From: a virus
Length of the DNA: 55,492 nucleotides
IMG/VR virus record: IMGVR_UViG_3300010373_000056
Coordinates: 1 to 55,492 of that record
Strand: one strand, 5' to 3'
In this document: positions 44,545 through 52,321 of the stretch, in pieces
Numbering within the stretch: the first letter of the stretch is position 1
Layout of the letters: each line of letters starts with the position of its first letter
Notes under the pieces: generated by a model
Database searches by the model: none
The model's input: the letters and a program-made list of their open reading frames with translations, nothing else
What the model was told of the DNA's origin: nothing
Made by a program: the position numbers and the translations under genes

Positions 44545-44865
44545 ATGGACGACAAGCTACGCACCCGCAACTGGCGGAGCGTCCGGGCCGAGATGAAGCC
44601 CGACGAGGACGCCGTCGCGCAGCACAAGCGGAATCAGATGGACGAGGTCCGCGCCTACCGGCTGGCCGAGGTCCGCAAAAGCCAGGGGCGCACCCAGCAG
44701 GACGTCGCTGACAGTCTGCTGGTCGCTCAAGCGCGAGTGTCGAAGCTGGAGCGCGGCGATCTAGCCCGCTCCGAGGTGGGCACCATTCGGTCTTACGTCG
44801 AGGCTCTGGGCGGGCATCTGCGGATCGTCGCTGACTTCGGCGACGAGACGTTGACCCTGAGCTAA
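44545..44865 (+). CDS. XRE-family antitoxin
   Basis: A 106-residue protein, ATG two bases after the toxin stop, with GGAGG at the end of the toxin gene. Helix-turn-helix at ~50-75 (GRTQQDVADSLLVAQARVSKLERGD), then a helix VGTIRSYVEALGG and beta end. Neutralises the toxin and represses the shared promoter in known systems. Its TAA overlaps the TAG of the convergent methyltransferase. Confidence 0.85.
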   Translation: MDDKLRTRNWRSVRAEMKPDEDAVAQHKRNQMDEVRAYRLAEVRKSQGRTQQDVADSLLVAQARVSKLERGDLARSEVGTIRSYVEALGGHLRIVADFGDETLTLS

Positions 44866-45401
44866 GCGGTGTCTAGCTGGTAGAACGAGACGCCACGCGG
44901 GGTCCGCAACCGCAACCCGCTGAGGCCGTAGGGCTCGAACGTGCCGTGGACCGGATGCTGAGGGCCGGTGTCGTGCACGCCGACGACCGCGCCGGGCGAG
45001 AGGTGCTCCCGGAAGTGGGCGAACTCGCGGTGCCGGGCGAACAGGTCCGAGTCCAGCCATAGGAAGCCGACCGGCGCGGGGGGCGTCAGCTTCTCCCCTG
45101 TGGTCTCCAGGACAGCGACGGGCAGTCCGGCGCATTTCCGCTCGGTGGCCTCGATCATGGCTGGGTCGATGTCGCAGGTGATCAGCCGACCGTGGCCGTT
45201 GGCTTTGAGCGCCCGCCCGATGGCGGCGGACGTCTGGCCGGTGTTGCAGCCGGTCTCGATCGCGAGGTGCGGCTGCATGGCGCGGATGAACGCGGCGACG
45301 AGCTCGGTGACCTCGTGCTCGGTGGCGTCTGCGTCGGAGGCGTGCCAGTCCTCCGGGTGGTCGCACCAGGCGTTCGCGGGAGTCCAGCGGGCCTCGGTCA
45401 T
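44862..45401 (-). CDS. Class I methyltransferase (TylF/FkbM-like pattern)
   Basis: A 179-residue protein from ATG 45401. HLAIETGCNTGQTSAAIGRAL is the cofactor motif I, GRLITCDIDPAMIEATE motif II, and APVGFLWLDSDLFARHREFAHFREHLSPGAVVGVHDTGPQHP the later acidic and His motifs. It belongs with two other transferase genes here and may methylate a glycan on the virion or host. Confidence 0.8.
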   Translation of the reverse strand: MTEARWTPANAWCDHPEDWHASDADATEHEVTELVAAFIRAMQPHLAIETGCNTGQTSAAIGRALKANGHGRLITCDIDPAMIEATERKCAGLPVAVLETTGEKLTPPAPVGFLWLDSDLFARHREFAHFREHLSPGAVVGVHDTGPQHPVHGTFEPYGLSGLRLRTPRGVSFYQLDTA

Positions 45402-45877
45402 GGGGTCGCCAGGAAGGCGCACTGCCACTCGGCGGTCGACGGGTTCGGCCACTCGGGGCGGGTGATCGCCGAGACCGGCACGCCCGTCACGCGCAGGCCT
45501 GAGTTTTCCAGCGCTTCGCAGGTGAGGGCGGTTGTCGCGGTCCAGCGGTGGTCGCCGGGTCCGGTGTCGCCCCGCTCGGCGATGTTGTAGAGCAGGTCGG
45601 GGGCGTAGACCTTGGCGAGGTCGTAGCAGGGGCCGACGACGGCGATCCGCACACTGGGGGTGCTCACGGCCAGGATCGCGCCGATGACGTCGGGGATCTC
45701 GTCGTAGACGATGTGCTCAAGGAAGTGGCCCATGTAGACGTGGGTGAAGGTGTTGGCGTCGAACATGCAGGGCAGTTCTAGGGCGTCGGCGACGAGGTCG
45801 GTGCGCCATTGGGGGTCGATGTCGACGTTGAGCCACATGTCGGCGTAGTGCTCGCCGGAGCCGATGTGGAGCTTCAC
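45398..45877 (-). CDS. SAM-dependent methyltransferase-like protein
   Basis: A 159-residue protein from GTG 45877 (GTGA overlap). KLHIGSGEHYADMWLNVDIDP and YMGHFLEHIVYDEIPDVIGAIL follow the pattern of small methyltransferases that accompany glycosyltransferases. Motif I is GSGE rather than GxGxG. The longer in-frame ORF overlaps the upstream gene and was rejected. Confidence 0.75.
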   Translation of the reverse strand: MKLHIGSGEHYADMWLNVDIDPQWRTDLVADALELPCMFDANTFTHVYMGHFLEHIVYDEIPDVIGAILAVSTPSVRIAVVGPCYDLAKVYAPDLLYNIAERGDTGPGDHRWTATTALTCEALENSGLRVTGVPVSAITRPEWPNPSTAEWQCAFLATP

Positions 45878-46446
45878 CAGCGGGTCGCCAACCCTGAGGT
45901 GTTCTCGCCATCTACGTGCCAGATCCAGGTGACGTCTTCGTGGTGATAGAACGAGCCGCCAGCGTCGAGCATCGCGAGCCACGCTCCCCAATCGTCATAC
46001 TGCGAGCCCGGGGCCATCTGGAAGCCGCCCACGTCGAGCAGTAGCTCGCGGCGGACGAGGGCCGTGGTCTGGATGTAGGAGCGGCGGCGCAACTCGTCGG
46101 CGTCGAACGGGCCGGGCAGCGCGTTCGGGTCGCGCTGGTCTTCGCGCTCGGGGATCAGCGGGTCGGCGTAGACGACGTCCGCGCCGGTCTCGATCGCGGC
46201 GGCGTGCAGGTCGCGCAGGTGCCAGGGCAGGAACTCGTCGTCGTCGTCCAAGATGGCGACCCATTCGGTCGTCGCTGCCTTGACGGCGCGTGTCTTGGTA
46301 GCGCCCGCGCCCGTCTTGTGGGTGTCTTTCTCTACGACGATCTGGGCTGGCTTCAGGATCTGGTCGAGCACTGAGTCGATGGCGCGGACTAGTTTGGCCT
46401 CGCGGATGGGGATGTGAGCGATGCAGACCGTGATGTCGGCGGGCAT
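45874..46446 (-). CDS. Family 2 glycosyltransferase
   Basis: A 190-residue protein starting MPADITVCIAHIPIREAKLVRAI after GCGAGGAAGCC. A GT-A core: ITVCIAHIP...SVLDQILKPAQIVVEKD, TEWVAILDDDDEFLP (DxD metal/nucleotide-sugar site), ALVRRELLLDVGGFQ. It should transfer a sugar from a nucleotide donor. Three transferases in a row (with the two methyltransferases) suggest a methylated sugar decoration. Confidence 0.85.
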   Translation of the reverse strand: MPADITVCIAHIPIREAKLVRAIDSVLDQILKPAQIVVEKDTHKTGAGATKTRAVKAATTEWVAILDDDDEFLPWHLRDLHAAAIETGADVVYADPLIPEREDQRDPNALPGPFDADELRRRSYIQTTALVRRELLLDVGGFQMAPGSQYDDWGAWLAMLDAGGSFYHHEDVTWIWHVDGENTSGLATRW

Positions 46447-46464
46447 GGCTTCCTCGCCGTCAGA

Positions 46465-46483
46465 GTGGGACAATCCGGGAATG
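46465..46483 (+). repeat. Promoter-like direct repeat, copy 1
   Basis: GTGGGACAATCCGGGAATG; copy 2 at 46625-46643 differs at one base. In both, the last three bases are a start codon and GACAAT lies six bases before it, so the repeat may be a leaderless promoter. Confidence 0.6.
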
Positions 46484-46600
46484 AACGAGCGCTGGTATCA
46501 GGGGTGGCTCAAGCCGGGGGTCGTCGACAGTTGGGGGATGCTCATCCTGGGTATCGCGGTGATCGTTTTCGTCGTGATCGCGATCTGGCGGTTCGCGTGA
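46481..46600 (+). CDS. Small membrane protein (39 aa)
   Basis: Reads MNERWYQGWLKPGVVDSWGM, then a single strong membrane span (LILGIAVIVFVVIAIW) and RFA. It lies on the plus strand inside the late block, directly after the promoter-like repeat. Function unknown. Confidence 0.55.
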   Translation: MNERWYQGWLKPGVVDSWGMLILGIAVIVFVVIAIWRFA

Positions 46601-46692
46601 CGTCCTGGCGCGGCCCATATCAGGGTGGGACAATCTGGGAATGCGGTTCTACGCCCGGATCGGGACGAGCGTCCGACTCGGCAGCACCGTGA
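46597..46692 (+). pseudogene. Remnant copy of the TSWR zinc protein gene
   Basis: GTG overlaps the upstream stop, and the first residues VTSWRG copy the start VTSWRD of the gene at 46814. The frame then runs through the second promoter-like repeat and ends after 31 residues without the Cys motifs. It looks like a duplicate truncated by the second module. Confidence 0.45.
46625..46643 (+). repeat. Promoter-like direct repeat, copy 2
   Basis: GTGGGACAATCTGGGAATG, one base different from copy 1 at 46465-46483. Confidence 0.6.
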
Positions 46693-46817
46693 TCACCATC
46701 GGCTACCGACGCAAACCCCAGAGAGACTTCGCAGCCAAGACTCTGCTCGTGATCCACCGAGGCAGGCGCGTGTTCTCAATGCCAGTGACGTCCGAGCGTT
46801 ATGTGCTCGACCCGTGA
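46641..46817 (+). CDS. Small basic beta-rich protein (58 aa)
   Basis: Reads MRFYARIGTSVRLGSTVITI and ends SERYVLDP. The ATG is the end of promoter-like copy 2. No membrane segment. Function unknown; possibly expressed in lysogens. Confidence 0.55.
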   Translation: MRFYARIGTSVRLGSTVITIGYRRKPQRDFAAKTLLVIHRGRRVFSMPVTSERYVLDP

Positions 46818-46978
46818 CCTCGTGGCGCGACCTGCTGCCCTTGCCTAAGTGCGACGGCCCATGTGACTGGCAGGTGTCGGACCGGCTGAATGTCAGGTGC
46901 GGGTCGTGCGGGCTGGGGGACGCTCGGGCGTCACGCTTCTTCCGAGCCTTGTGGGCCAGGGTCGATCGGCGACGATGA
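46814..46978 (+). CDS. Small zinc-ribbon protein (54 aa)
   Basis: GTG overlaps the upstream stop. Reads MTSWRDLLPLPKCDGPCDWQ, then VRCGSCGLGDA and a basic end; four Cys suit one zinc. The 3' end overlaps the convergent MuF gene by 48 bp. Confidence 0.55.
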   Translation: MTSWRDLLPLPKCDGPCDWQVSDRLNVRCGSCGLGDARASRFFRALWARVDRRR

Positions 46979-47560
46979 GCACCGGCACGAGGGGTGCGCC
47001 GGCAGATCCGGGAAGTCGTCGAGCGTGTACGGCCCGCCATCGGCGTAGTCCTGGCATTCGTCGCAGGCGTCGGGGCTGACCAGCCAGTCAGCCATCTGCA
47101 CGCCCTGCTCGGCGTACTGGTCCATGCTCGCTGACTGAGTCGCCCTGGTGACCTCGGTGTCGGCGATCTGGTAGGCCCTATTTGGGTCGTCGAGGAAGTC
47201 CGACATGCTTGCGGCGATGGAGTCGATCGAGTCGCCGTTGAGGACGCCCTCGGCGAGTAGGGATCCCAGTCGGTCGAGCGTGGTGCCTTCGATGCCGTCG
47301 ATGGCTTGCCCGGCCTGGTCGAGCAGGGTCTGGAGGCCGCCGTCGGAGAGCTTGATCGCGGCGTCGAGGTTGCCGGGTTCCCAGGCGTCCCAGTCGACCG
47401 CGAGGCCGTTGATGACAGACTGGGCGCTGAGGGTTCCGGCTTGCCAGGAGTCGCCATAAGCGTCGGCCAGGGCGGTCTGGACGTCGGCCATGTTGAGCGA
47501 GAGGTTGTCGGCGGCGAAGGCTTGGGCGGCTGCCCGCTGCTCAGGGGTCGGGTCGGCCAT
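46931..47560 (-). CDS. MuF-like minor head protein
   Basis: A 209-residue protein with an N-terminal helical region and a C-terminal MuF pattern: ADTEVTRATQSASMDQYAEQGV, WLVSPDACDECQDYADGGPY, LPAHPSCRCSSSPI. The ACDEC...HPSCRC residues are the family signature. Such proteins sit inside the head beside the portal and may be ejected with DNA. Confidence 0.85.
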   Translation of the reverse strand: MADPTPEQRAAAQAFAADNLSLNMADVQTALADAYGDSWQAGTLSAQSVINGLAVDWDAWEPGNLDAAIKLSDGGLQTLLDQAGQAIDGIEGTTLDRLGSLLAEGVLNGDSIDSIAASMSDFLDDPNRAYQIADTEVTRATQSASMDQYAEQGVQMADWLVSPDACDECQDYADGGPYTLDDFPDLPAHPSCRCSSSPIDPGPQGSEEA

Positions 47561-47606
47561 CAGCCCGACCTTGTCATATGTGTACCGATAGCGGTACGCA
47601 TCTGAC

Positions 47607-49634
47607 TCACTTCGCCTGCTTGGCCATGTACGCCTCGACCAGGGACCGCAACTGAGCCTTGGTCACTGTGGACCGCATTGCGGCTTGGAGCTTCTCGGCG
47701 TGGTGGTCGATCAGCTTCTGCTCGATCTGGCGGACCGGGGCGGCGTGCCAGCGGGGGTCACCCGCTTTTGGGCCGCTCGGCCCTGCCTTCACCAGCGCTT
47801 TCGATATCAGCGAGTCCCGGGCGGTCTGGTTGACCAGCGCCGCCGTCTCCGCGTCGAGGACGGTGAACTCGAAGTCTCGCCACTTGCCCTCGCGGCGGCG
47901 CGCCTTGGCAAAGCGCTTGAACGCGGCGAGCTCGGACTTGATCACGTCCGTTCCGTCGTCCTCGTCGTAGGGCGGCAGGTCACCGCTGAGCACGTCGTAG
48001 CCTCGGTGCTCTTCCTCGTCGTCGATCAGGTCGTGGCCTTTCAGCCCCGAGTCCGCCGTGATACCAGCGGTGATCTCCTTGGTGACCGGGGCCGGGTTGA
48101 CGGCTTCCTGGATCGCGGCGATAGCGCTGGACGGGTTGTCTTGCGGGTAGCGCTGCACGGCGAGCGGGGGCGCGTTGGGAGGCGTCTGCGGGGCCGTGCC
48201 CTCCACGGGCGCGAACGGCTTGTGCGGCAGGGCCGCGCCGTCGGCGGGCGAGTACGTCTCGTTGTCCGTCGGACCCATGACCGCGTCGTAGGCGGACAGC
48301 GGGATCGGGCCGCCACGAGCGGTGTAGACGTAGCGCTGCACCGGCATCGACGGGTCGATCGGCAGGCCGTACTCGCGCTCGCGGACCTCGTCCGGGGAGA
48401 CGACGCCGTTCTGGATGTGGATCTGGTCGATCTGCGCGGACGTGAGCCGGTCCTGCACTTCCTGGCCCGTGTCGAAGGAGAACTCCACCGGGAGCTCGCG
48501 GTCGCGCTGCAGGTAGGAGTTGATGATGTCCTGGACGTGCTGCACCAACGGCAGGGTGCCGGTGCGGAACTGCACGTCGGCCTGCGTCTCGCCCGAGGCC
48601 TTGTTGACGTCCTCGGTGAAGCCCAGGTCGGCGGGGGTGACGTGGTAGGCGGCGGCGACCTTGCGCATCAGATACAGGGAGAACTCGGAGTTGAACTGCT
48701 TCTCCGGCGACCACTGGATCTGAGTGCCGTTCGCGATCATCTTCAGCTGGTGCTTCGCGGCCTCGTCGCCCGTCCACAGGGCGTCCATGTACTGCTGGTA
48801 CTCCTCCAGTTGGTCCGGGGTCGAGATGCCCTCGGGGGCGTCCATGTACCCGGCGGCCACTTGGCCCTCGCGGAACCAGTTCAGGAAATACGTCTGCATC
48901 CGCAGGTCTGTGTTCGCGGTCAGCAGGATCGCCTCAAGCGGGGCGAAGCCGTACGCGGAGTCCGGTTGCGGTCGCAGCGGCAGGTAGATGATGTCCTCGG
49001 TGGTGTATTCCTTCCACGGCAGCCCGTTCGCGAACTGCGTGTAGGCCACGGCGGGCGGCGCGGGGGTGTCGCCCCAGAAGTCGAGCGTCGGCGCGACCGT
49101 GATGCCGGACATGACCTTGAGTCCGATCACGCGGCCGATGCGGTCCCGGCGGCGGTAGAGGCAGCCCGCGTCGTAGCGCAGCACGTCTTCGAGGTAGGCG
49201 GCCAGCCAGGCGCGGAACGGGGTGATCGAGTCCGGCCCCTCGGGGTAGGCGAGGACTTCCTTGGCCTTGGAGATCGCGGCGTCGGCGTCCCCGGTGTAGC
49301 CCTTCTGGGCGACGATGTTGAAGTCCAGGGACCGGACGTCGTCGATGCGGTGCTCGATCGCCATCCGGGCGATGTCGTAGTTGTCGATGAGCGCTTTGAG
49401 CGTCTCGAAGCCGACACGTCCGTCCCGGGTGGGGCGGGTGACGATGTTGTAGCCGGTCTGGAATCCCCAGCGGCGCGGCTCCCCTCCGTACCCCAGGTAG
49501 GGGCTGAGCGGCGCTCCCGGTGAGAATGGGGAGTTGTAGGCGAGGCCCTGCTGGGTCATGGCCGCTTGGACGGCTGGCGGGGGCGGGGGGTTCGTCTGCG
49601 ACTTGCGGACGATGCTGAAGGGGAAGCGCGGCAC
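47607..49634 (-). CDS. Portal protein
   Basis: A 675-residue protein with GTG start after AGGAGGAAGCCCC. The core (YNIVTRPTRDGRVGFETLKALIDNYDIARMAIEHR, YFLNWFREGQVAAGYMDAPEG, YHVTPADLGFTEDVNKASGETQADVQFRTGTLPLVQHVQDIIN) is the HK97/SPP1-type portal fold. It is longer than most, with an extra ~200-residue C-terminal region (FKRFAKARRREGKWRDFEF, LVKAGPSGPKAGDPRWH). Twelve copies form the DNA channel. Confidence 0.9.
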   Translation of the reverse strand: MPRFPFSIVRKSQTNPPPPPAVQAAMTQQGLAYNSPFSPGAPLSPYLGYGGEPRRWGFQTGYNIVTRPTRDGRVGFETLKALIDNYDIARMAIEHRIDDVRSLDFNIVAQKGYTGDADAAISKAKEVLAYPEGPDSITPFRAWLAAYLEDVLRYDAGCLYRRRDRIGRVIGLKVMSGITVAPTLDFWGDTPAPPAVAYTQFANGLPWKEYTTEDIIYLPLRPQPDSAYGFAPLEAILLTANTDLRMQTYFLNWFREGQVAAGYMDAPEGISTPDQLEEYQQYMDALWTGDEAAKHQLKMIANGTQIQWSPEKQFNSEFSLYLMRKVAAAYHVTPADLGFTEDVNKASGETQADVQFRTGTLPLVQHVQDIINSYLQRDRELPVEFSFDTGQEVQDRLTSAQIDQIHIQNGVVSPDEVREREYGLPIDPSMPVQRYVYTARGGPIPLSAYDAVMGPTDNETYSPADGAALPHKPFAPVEGTAPQTPPNAPPLAVQRYPQDNPSSAIAAIQEAVNPAPVTKEITAGITADSGLKGHDLIDDEEEHRGYDVLSGDLPPYDEDDGTDVIKSELAAFKRFAKARRREGKWRDFEFTVLDAETAALVNQTARDSLISKALVKAGPSGPKAGDPRWHAAPVRQIEQKLIDHHAEKLQAAMRSTVTKAQLRSLVEAYMAKQAK

Positions 49635-49649
49635 GGGGCTTCCTCCTGG

Positions 49650-51200
49650 TCAGCTGGCTACGGGGTCGGCGGACCGCTCCTCAGCGGCACGCGCGGCCTT
49701 GCGTTTCATGTACTCCAGGAAGACAGCGCCGGAGTTGGGCTTGAGCAACAGGCGGCCGAGCGCTTGCGACGCGGCGTCCACTTGGTCGTCATGGGCGGCG
49801 TTGGGGAAGCCTGCGGCCTCGTCGATGAACGCCTCGACGTCGAACAACTGAATCGCCGGGGTCGGCAGGAGCACGTTGCCTGCTTCGACGAACGGGGCGA
49901 CCGCGTTGGCGCGGGCGTACTTCGACTCGTGCGGGCTGATCGGCACGATGCCGGGGATCGTCCGCTTGAGGGAGTCGATCACGGCGGTGCCGTTGGCCTT
50001 GTCCTCCACCAGCTTCGCGACGGCCTGCGGCCACAGCTTGCACTGGGCGGTGAACGCGGTCATCGTGTCGGTGAAGGACAGGCGCTTGTGGACTTGGTCG
50101 AGCAGGTAGACCTCGGCCCCACGGCGTGCCCAGACTTGGCCGACGACGTAGTCGGAGCCTCGGGTGTCTTTGAACGCCATGTCCCAGGACAGGACCATCT
50201 CGTCGCAGTCGACGCGCCAGGAGCCGTCATCGGCCATCGTCCAGAGCGGCTGCTCGTACCTGCGCCACCAGGTCCGCTGCCACACGTTGCCCGTCTCGGG
50301 GCTAGGGCGGCCTTGGTACATCGCTGACCACAGCCGGGCGGAGGTGACCGTCTTGGTCGTCTCCCACTGCTCCCGGGACCGGCCACGGGCTGAGACCATG
50401 AACTCGCCGGGCTCGCGGCCCAACGGATCGGTCTGGCCCTTCGCGGGGTCGTGGTCGGCCTGCGCGGGGATGTTCACGACGCGCCACTTGTCGTAATGCT
50501 CAGCCCCGGCGGCCTCGTCCTCGGCCTGCTTCTTCAGTAAGCGTCCGGCGAGGTCGTTCTCGTGCCAGCGCGTCAGCACCAGCACCACGGGCGCGCCAGG
50601 GGCGAGGCGAGTGCGCCCGACGCTCATCCACCACTGCCAGGACATCTCAGACAGCAACTCGGAGTCGGCGGCCCTCGGGTCCTTCACGGGGTCGTCGATG
50701 ACCATCAGGTCGACCGCTCGGCCGGTCAACGCCGAGCCGATGCCGATGGCGTAGACGCCGCCCTTGTGCGGGTGCTGCAGGAACCAGCGCGAGGCGGCCT
50801 TGGAGTCGCGCCTCAGCCGCAGACCCAGGTCGACGTTCTCGTCCGTGCCGTCGAAAGTCGAGATGTCGTGCCGTAGCGCATAAGAGAACTGCTGGGCGAT
50901 GTCGTCGGCGTAGGACACGATCGCCACCCGCAGGTTGGGGTTGCGCATCAGCATCTGCAGCACCCAGAAGCGGGTGATCCGGCTGGACTTGCCCTCTTGC
51001 GGCGGCATGGAGACGATCAGCTTGTTGCAACGCCCCTCGGAGACGTCCAGCAACGCGGCGTCGATCAGGTCCAGAGCGGGCGTCTGCACGTTGCCCGGAT
51101 CAAGCTCGGCGGCCAGGTCTCCGGCGGTCTTCCAGTCAGGGCGCTCGTCAGGCTCCGACAGAAGGTCAGCTAGCGATGCTGCGAAGGTGTCGGACGGCAC
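49650..51200 (-). CDS. terL: Terminase large subunit
   Basis: A 516-residue protein, GTG start overlapping terS. ATPase: Walker A MPPQEGKS at about 65-72, Walker B VDLMVIDDP near 160, coupling motif VLTRWHENDLAG. Nuclease: MVLSWDMAFKDT, EDKANG and AHDDQVDA supply the RNase H-like acidic residues. The MPPQxGKS / SWDMAFK type is seen in phages that package by headful cutting, which agrees with the circular permutation inferred from the ends. Confidence 0.95.
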   Translation of the reverse strand: MPSDTFAASLADLLSEPDERPDWKTAGDLAAELDPGNVQTPALDLIDAALLDVSEGRCNKLIVSMPPQEGKSSRITRFWVLQMLMRNPNLRVAIVSYADDIAQQFSYALRHDISTFDGTDENVDLGLRLRRDSKAASRWFLQHPHKGGVYAIGIGSALTGRAVDLMVIDDPVKDPRAADSELLSEMSWQWWMSVGRTRLAPGAPVVLVLTRWHENDLAGRLLKKQAEDEAAGAEHYDKWRVVNIPAQADHDPAKGQTDPLGREPGEFMVSARGRSREQWETTKTVTSARLWSAMYQGRPSPETGNVWQRTWWRRYEQPLWTMADDGSWRVDCDEMVLSWDMAFKDTRGSDYVVGQVWARRGAEVYLLDQVHKRLSFTDTMTAFTAQCKLWPQAVAKLVEDKANGTAVIDSLKRTIPGIVPISPHESKYARANAVAPFVEAGNVLLPTPAIQLFDVEAFIDEAAGFPNAAHDDQVDAASQALGRLLLKPNSGAVFLEYMKRKAARAAEERSADPVAS

Positions 51201-51729
51201 CGCCGATCACCTTCGCTCTCAGTTCCCCCGTAATGCCCGCCTCGTCCAAACCGGCCACCAACGCGGCGTGAGCCAGGGCGGCTTGCTTCTCGGCGACGGC
51301 GACCATGCGCTCAGCCAAACCAGCGGCCACAGCCTTGGATGCGAAGCCGGCGAGCCGATCCCGTTCCTGCGCCTCTAGCTGCGCCAGGCCACGGATGTAC
51401 TCCCCCGCCTTGTACGTGTCGCCCTTCTCAGTGGCGACCCACGTCTCGCCCACCAGGGCGTCTCGGAGGTTGGGCTCCTCTAGGACCAGTTGCTCTAGCT
51501 CGTCGGCCAGAGCGTCGGCCCGGCGACGGGACTGCGTGATCAACCGGAGGAGGGTCTCGGCTGGGTCGTCCAGCGCGTCCCCGAGCTTCCACGTCATCAG
51601 CTCAGCCCGGACAGCTGCCTTGGCTTTCACTTGAGGCGCTGAGCCGCCGTGCTTGTTGCAGACGGTGCCGCCTTTGATCGACCAGGCGTTGCAGTCGCCG
51701 TATGAGCACTTGCGAGACACCGGGCTCAT
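51166..51729 (-). CDS. terS: Terminase small subunit-like protein
   Basis: A 187-residue protein with ATG after ACGGAGCCACCC. N-terminal CSYGDCNAWSIKGGTVCNKHGG is a zinc-binding DNA-recognition motif common in actinophage small terminases. The rest is helical (LLRLITQSRRRADALADELEQLV) and probably oligomerises. It overlaps terL by 35 bp. Confidence 0.85.
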   Translation of the reverse strand: MSPVSRKCSYGDCNAWSIKGGTVCNKHGGSAPQVKAKAAVRAELMTWKLGDALDDPAETLLRLITQSRRRADALADELEQLVLEEPNLRDALVGETWVATEKGDTYKAGEYIRGLAQLEAQERDRLAGFASKAVAAGLAERMVAVAEKQAALAHAALVAGLDEAGITGELRAKVIGGAVRHLRSIAS

Positions 51730-51755
51730 GGGTGGCTCCGTCTCATGGGTCGGGC

Positions 51756-51790
51756 TGGACTTCTGATATGACGATTGCTATCATGATAGC
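51756..51790 (+). promoter_or_regulatory. Promoter/operator of the RHH operon
   Basis: A perfect 14-bp palindrome GCTATCATGATAGC (51777-51790) contains a -10-like TATCAT seven bases before the ATG at 51792; a weak TGGACT lies 17 bases upstream. The palindrome is a natural operator for a dimeric ribbon-helix-helix protein, suggesting self-repression and leaderless translation. It also lies in the divergent terminase promoter region. Confidence 0.65.
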
Positions 51791-51791
51791 T

Positions 51792-51953
51792 ATGGTGAAG
51801 CAGCACGCGCTACGTCTGCCTGAGGAACTGGCCGATGCGATCGACAAGCGAGCGGAGCTGGTTGGCCTGTCCCGCAACGCATGGATCGTCAAGGCGCTGG
51901 CATGGGCGATTGAGCAGCCGATCCGAGAAACTGTCGTCAAGGAGCGGTTGTGA
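51792..51953 (+). CDS. Ribbon-helix-helix DNA-binding protein
   Basis: A 53-residue protein starting MVKQHALRLPEELADAIDKR. HALRLPEELADAIDKRAELVGLSRNAWIVKALAWAIEQ is the RHH (Arc/CopG) pattern: one strand and two helices. An in-frame ATG at 51783 would start inside the operator. It probably represses its own operon and perhaps the terminase side. It ends VVKERL with an embedded GGAG for the next gene. Confidence 0.8.
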   Translation: MVKQHALRLPEELADAIDKRAELVGLSRNAWIVKALAWAIEQPIRETVVKERL

Positions 51954-52321
51954 CCCGCGCCTGGCTTGATCTGTGGCGCGTCGTCCGTGACATCTGGCCG
52001 CTGGTCTTCGCGTTCCTCGGATGCCTGCTGGCCGGATTTGCCGTCTGGCTGGCCATGCGCTCAACAGCCTCGGCGGCGTCGAGCCAGTCGCCTGACCAGC
52101 AGTTCGTCGCGGCAGTCCACCAGCACGTCCCCGCTGTCCAAGCCAAGCCTGTGGCGATAGCTGGCTATGGTCATGAAGCGTGTGCGGATATGGACGCAGG
52201 ATGGACAGAGCGGCAGTTAGACGAAAGCGGGTTTCAGCCTGAGTTGTCTAGTCCGGCTAGACATGTTCTGGTCGAGCTTTCGGCGCAGTACCTGTGCCCT
52301 CAGAACAAGGAGCGGTTATGA
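51950..52321 (+). CDS. Membrane-anchored DUF732-like exported protein
   Basis: A 123-residue protein with GTG start (GTGA overlap). One membrane span (WPLVFAFLGCLLAGFAVWLAM) precedes an extracytoplasmic helical domain: QQFVAAVHQHVP, AGYGHEACADMDAGW, LVELSAQYLCPQN. Two Cys may form a disulphide. The FVAAVH...G...C...LCP pattern is that of DUF732, common in actinobacteria. A surface or exclusion function is possible. Confidence 0.7.
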   Translation: MTRAWLDLWRVVRDIWPLVFAFLGCLLAGFAVWLAMRSTASAASSQSPDQQFVAAVHQHVPAVQAKPVAIAGYGHEACADMDAGWTERQLDESGFQPELSSPARHVLVELSAQYLCPQNKERL

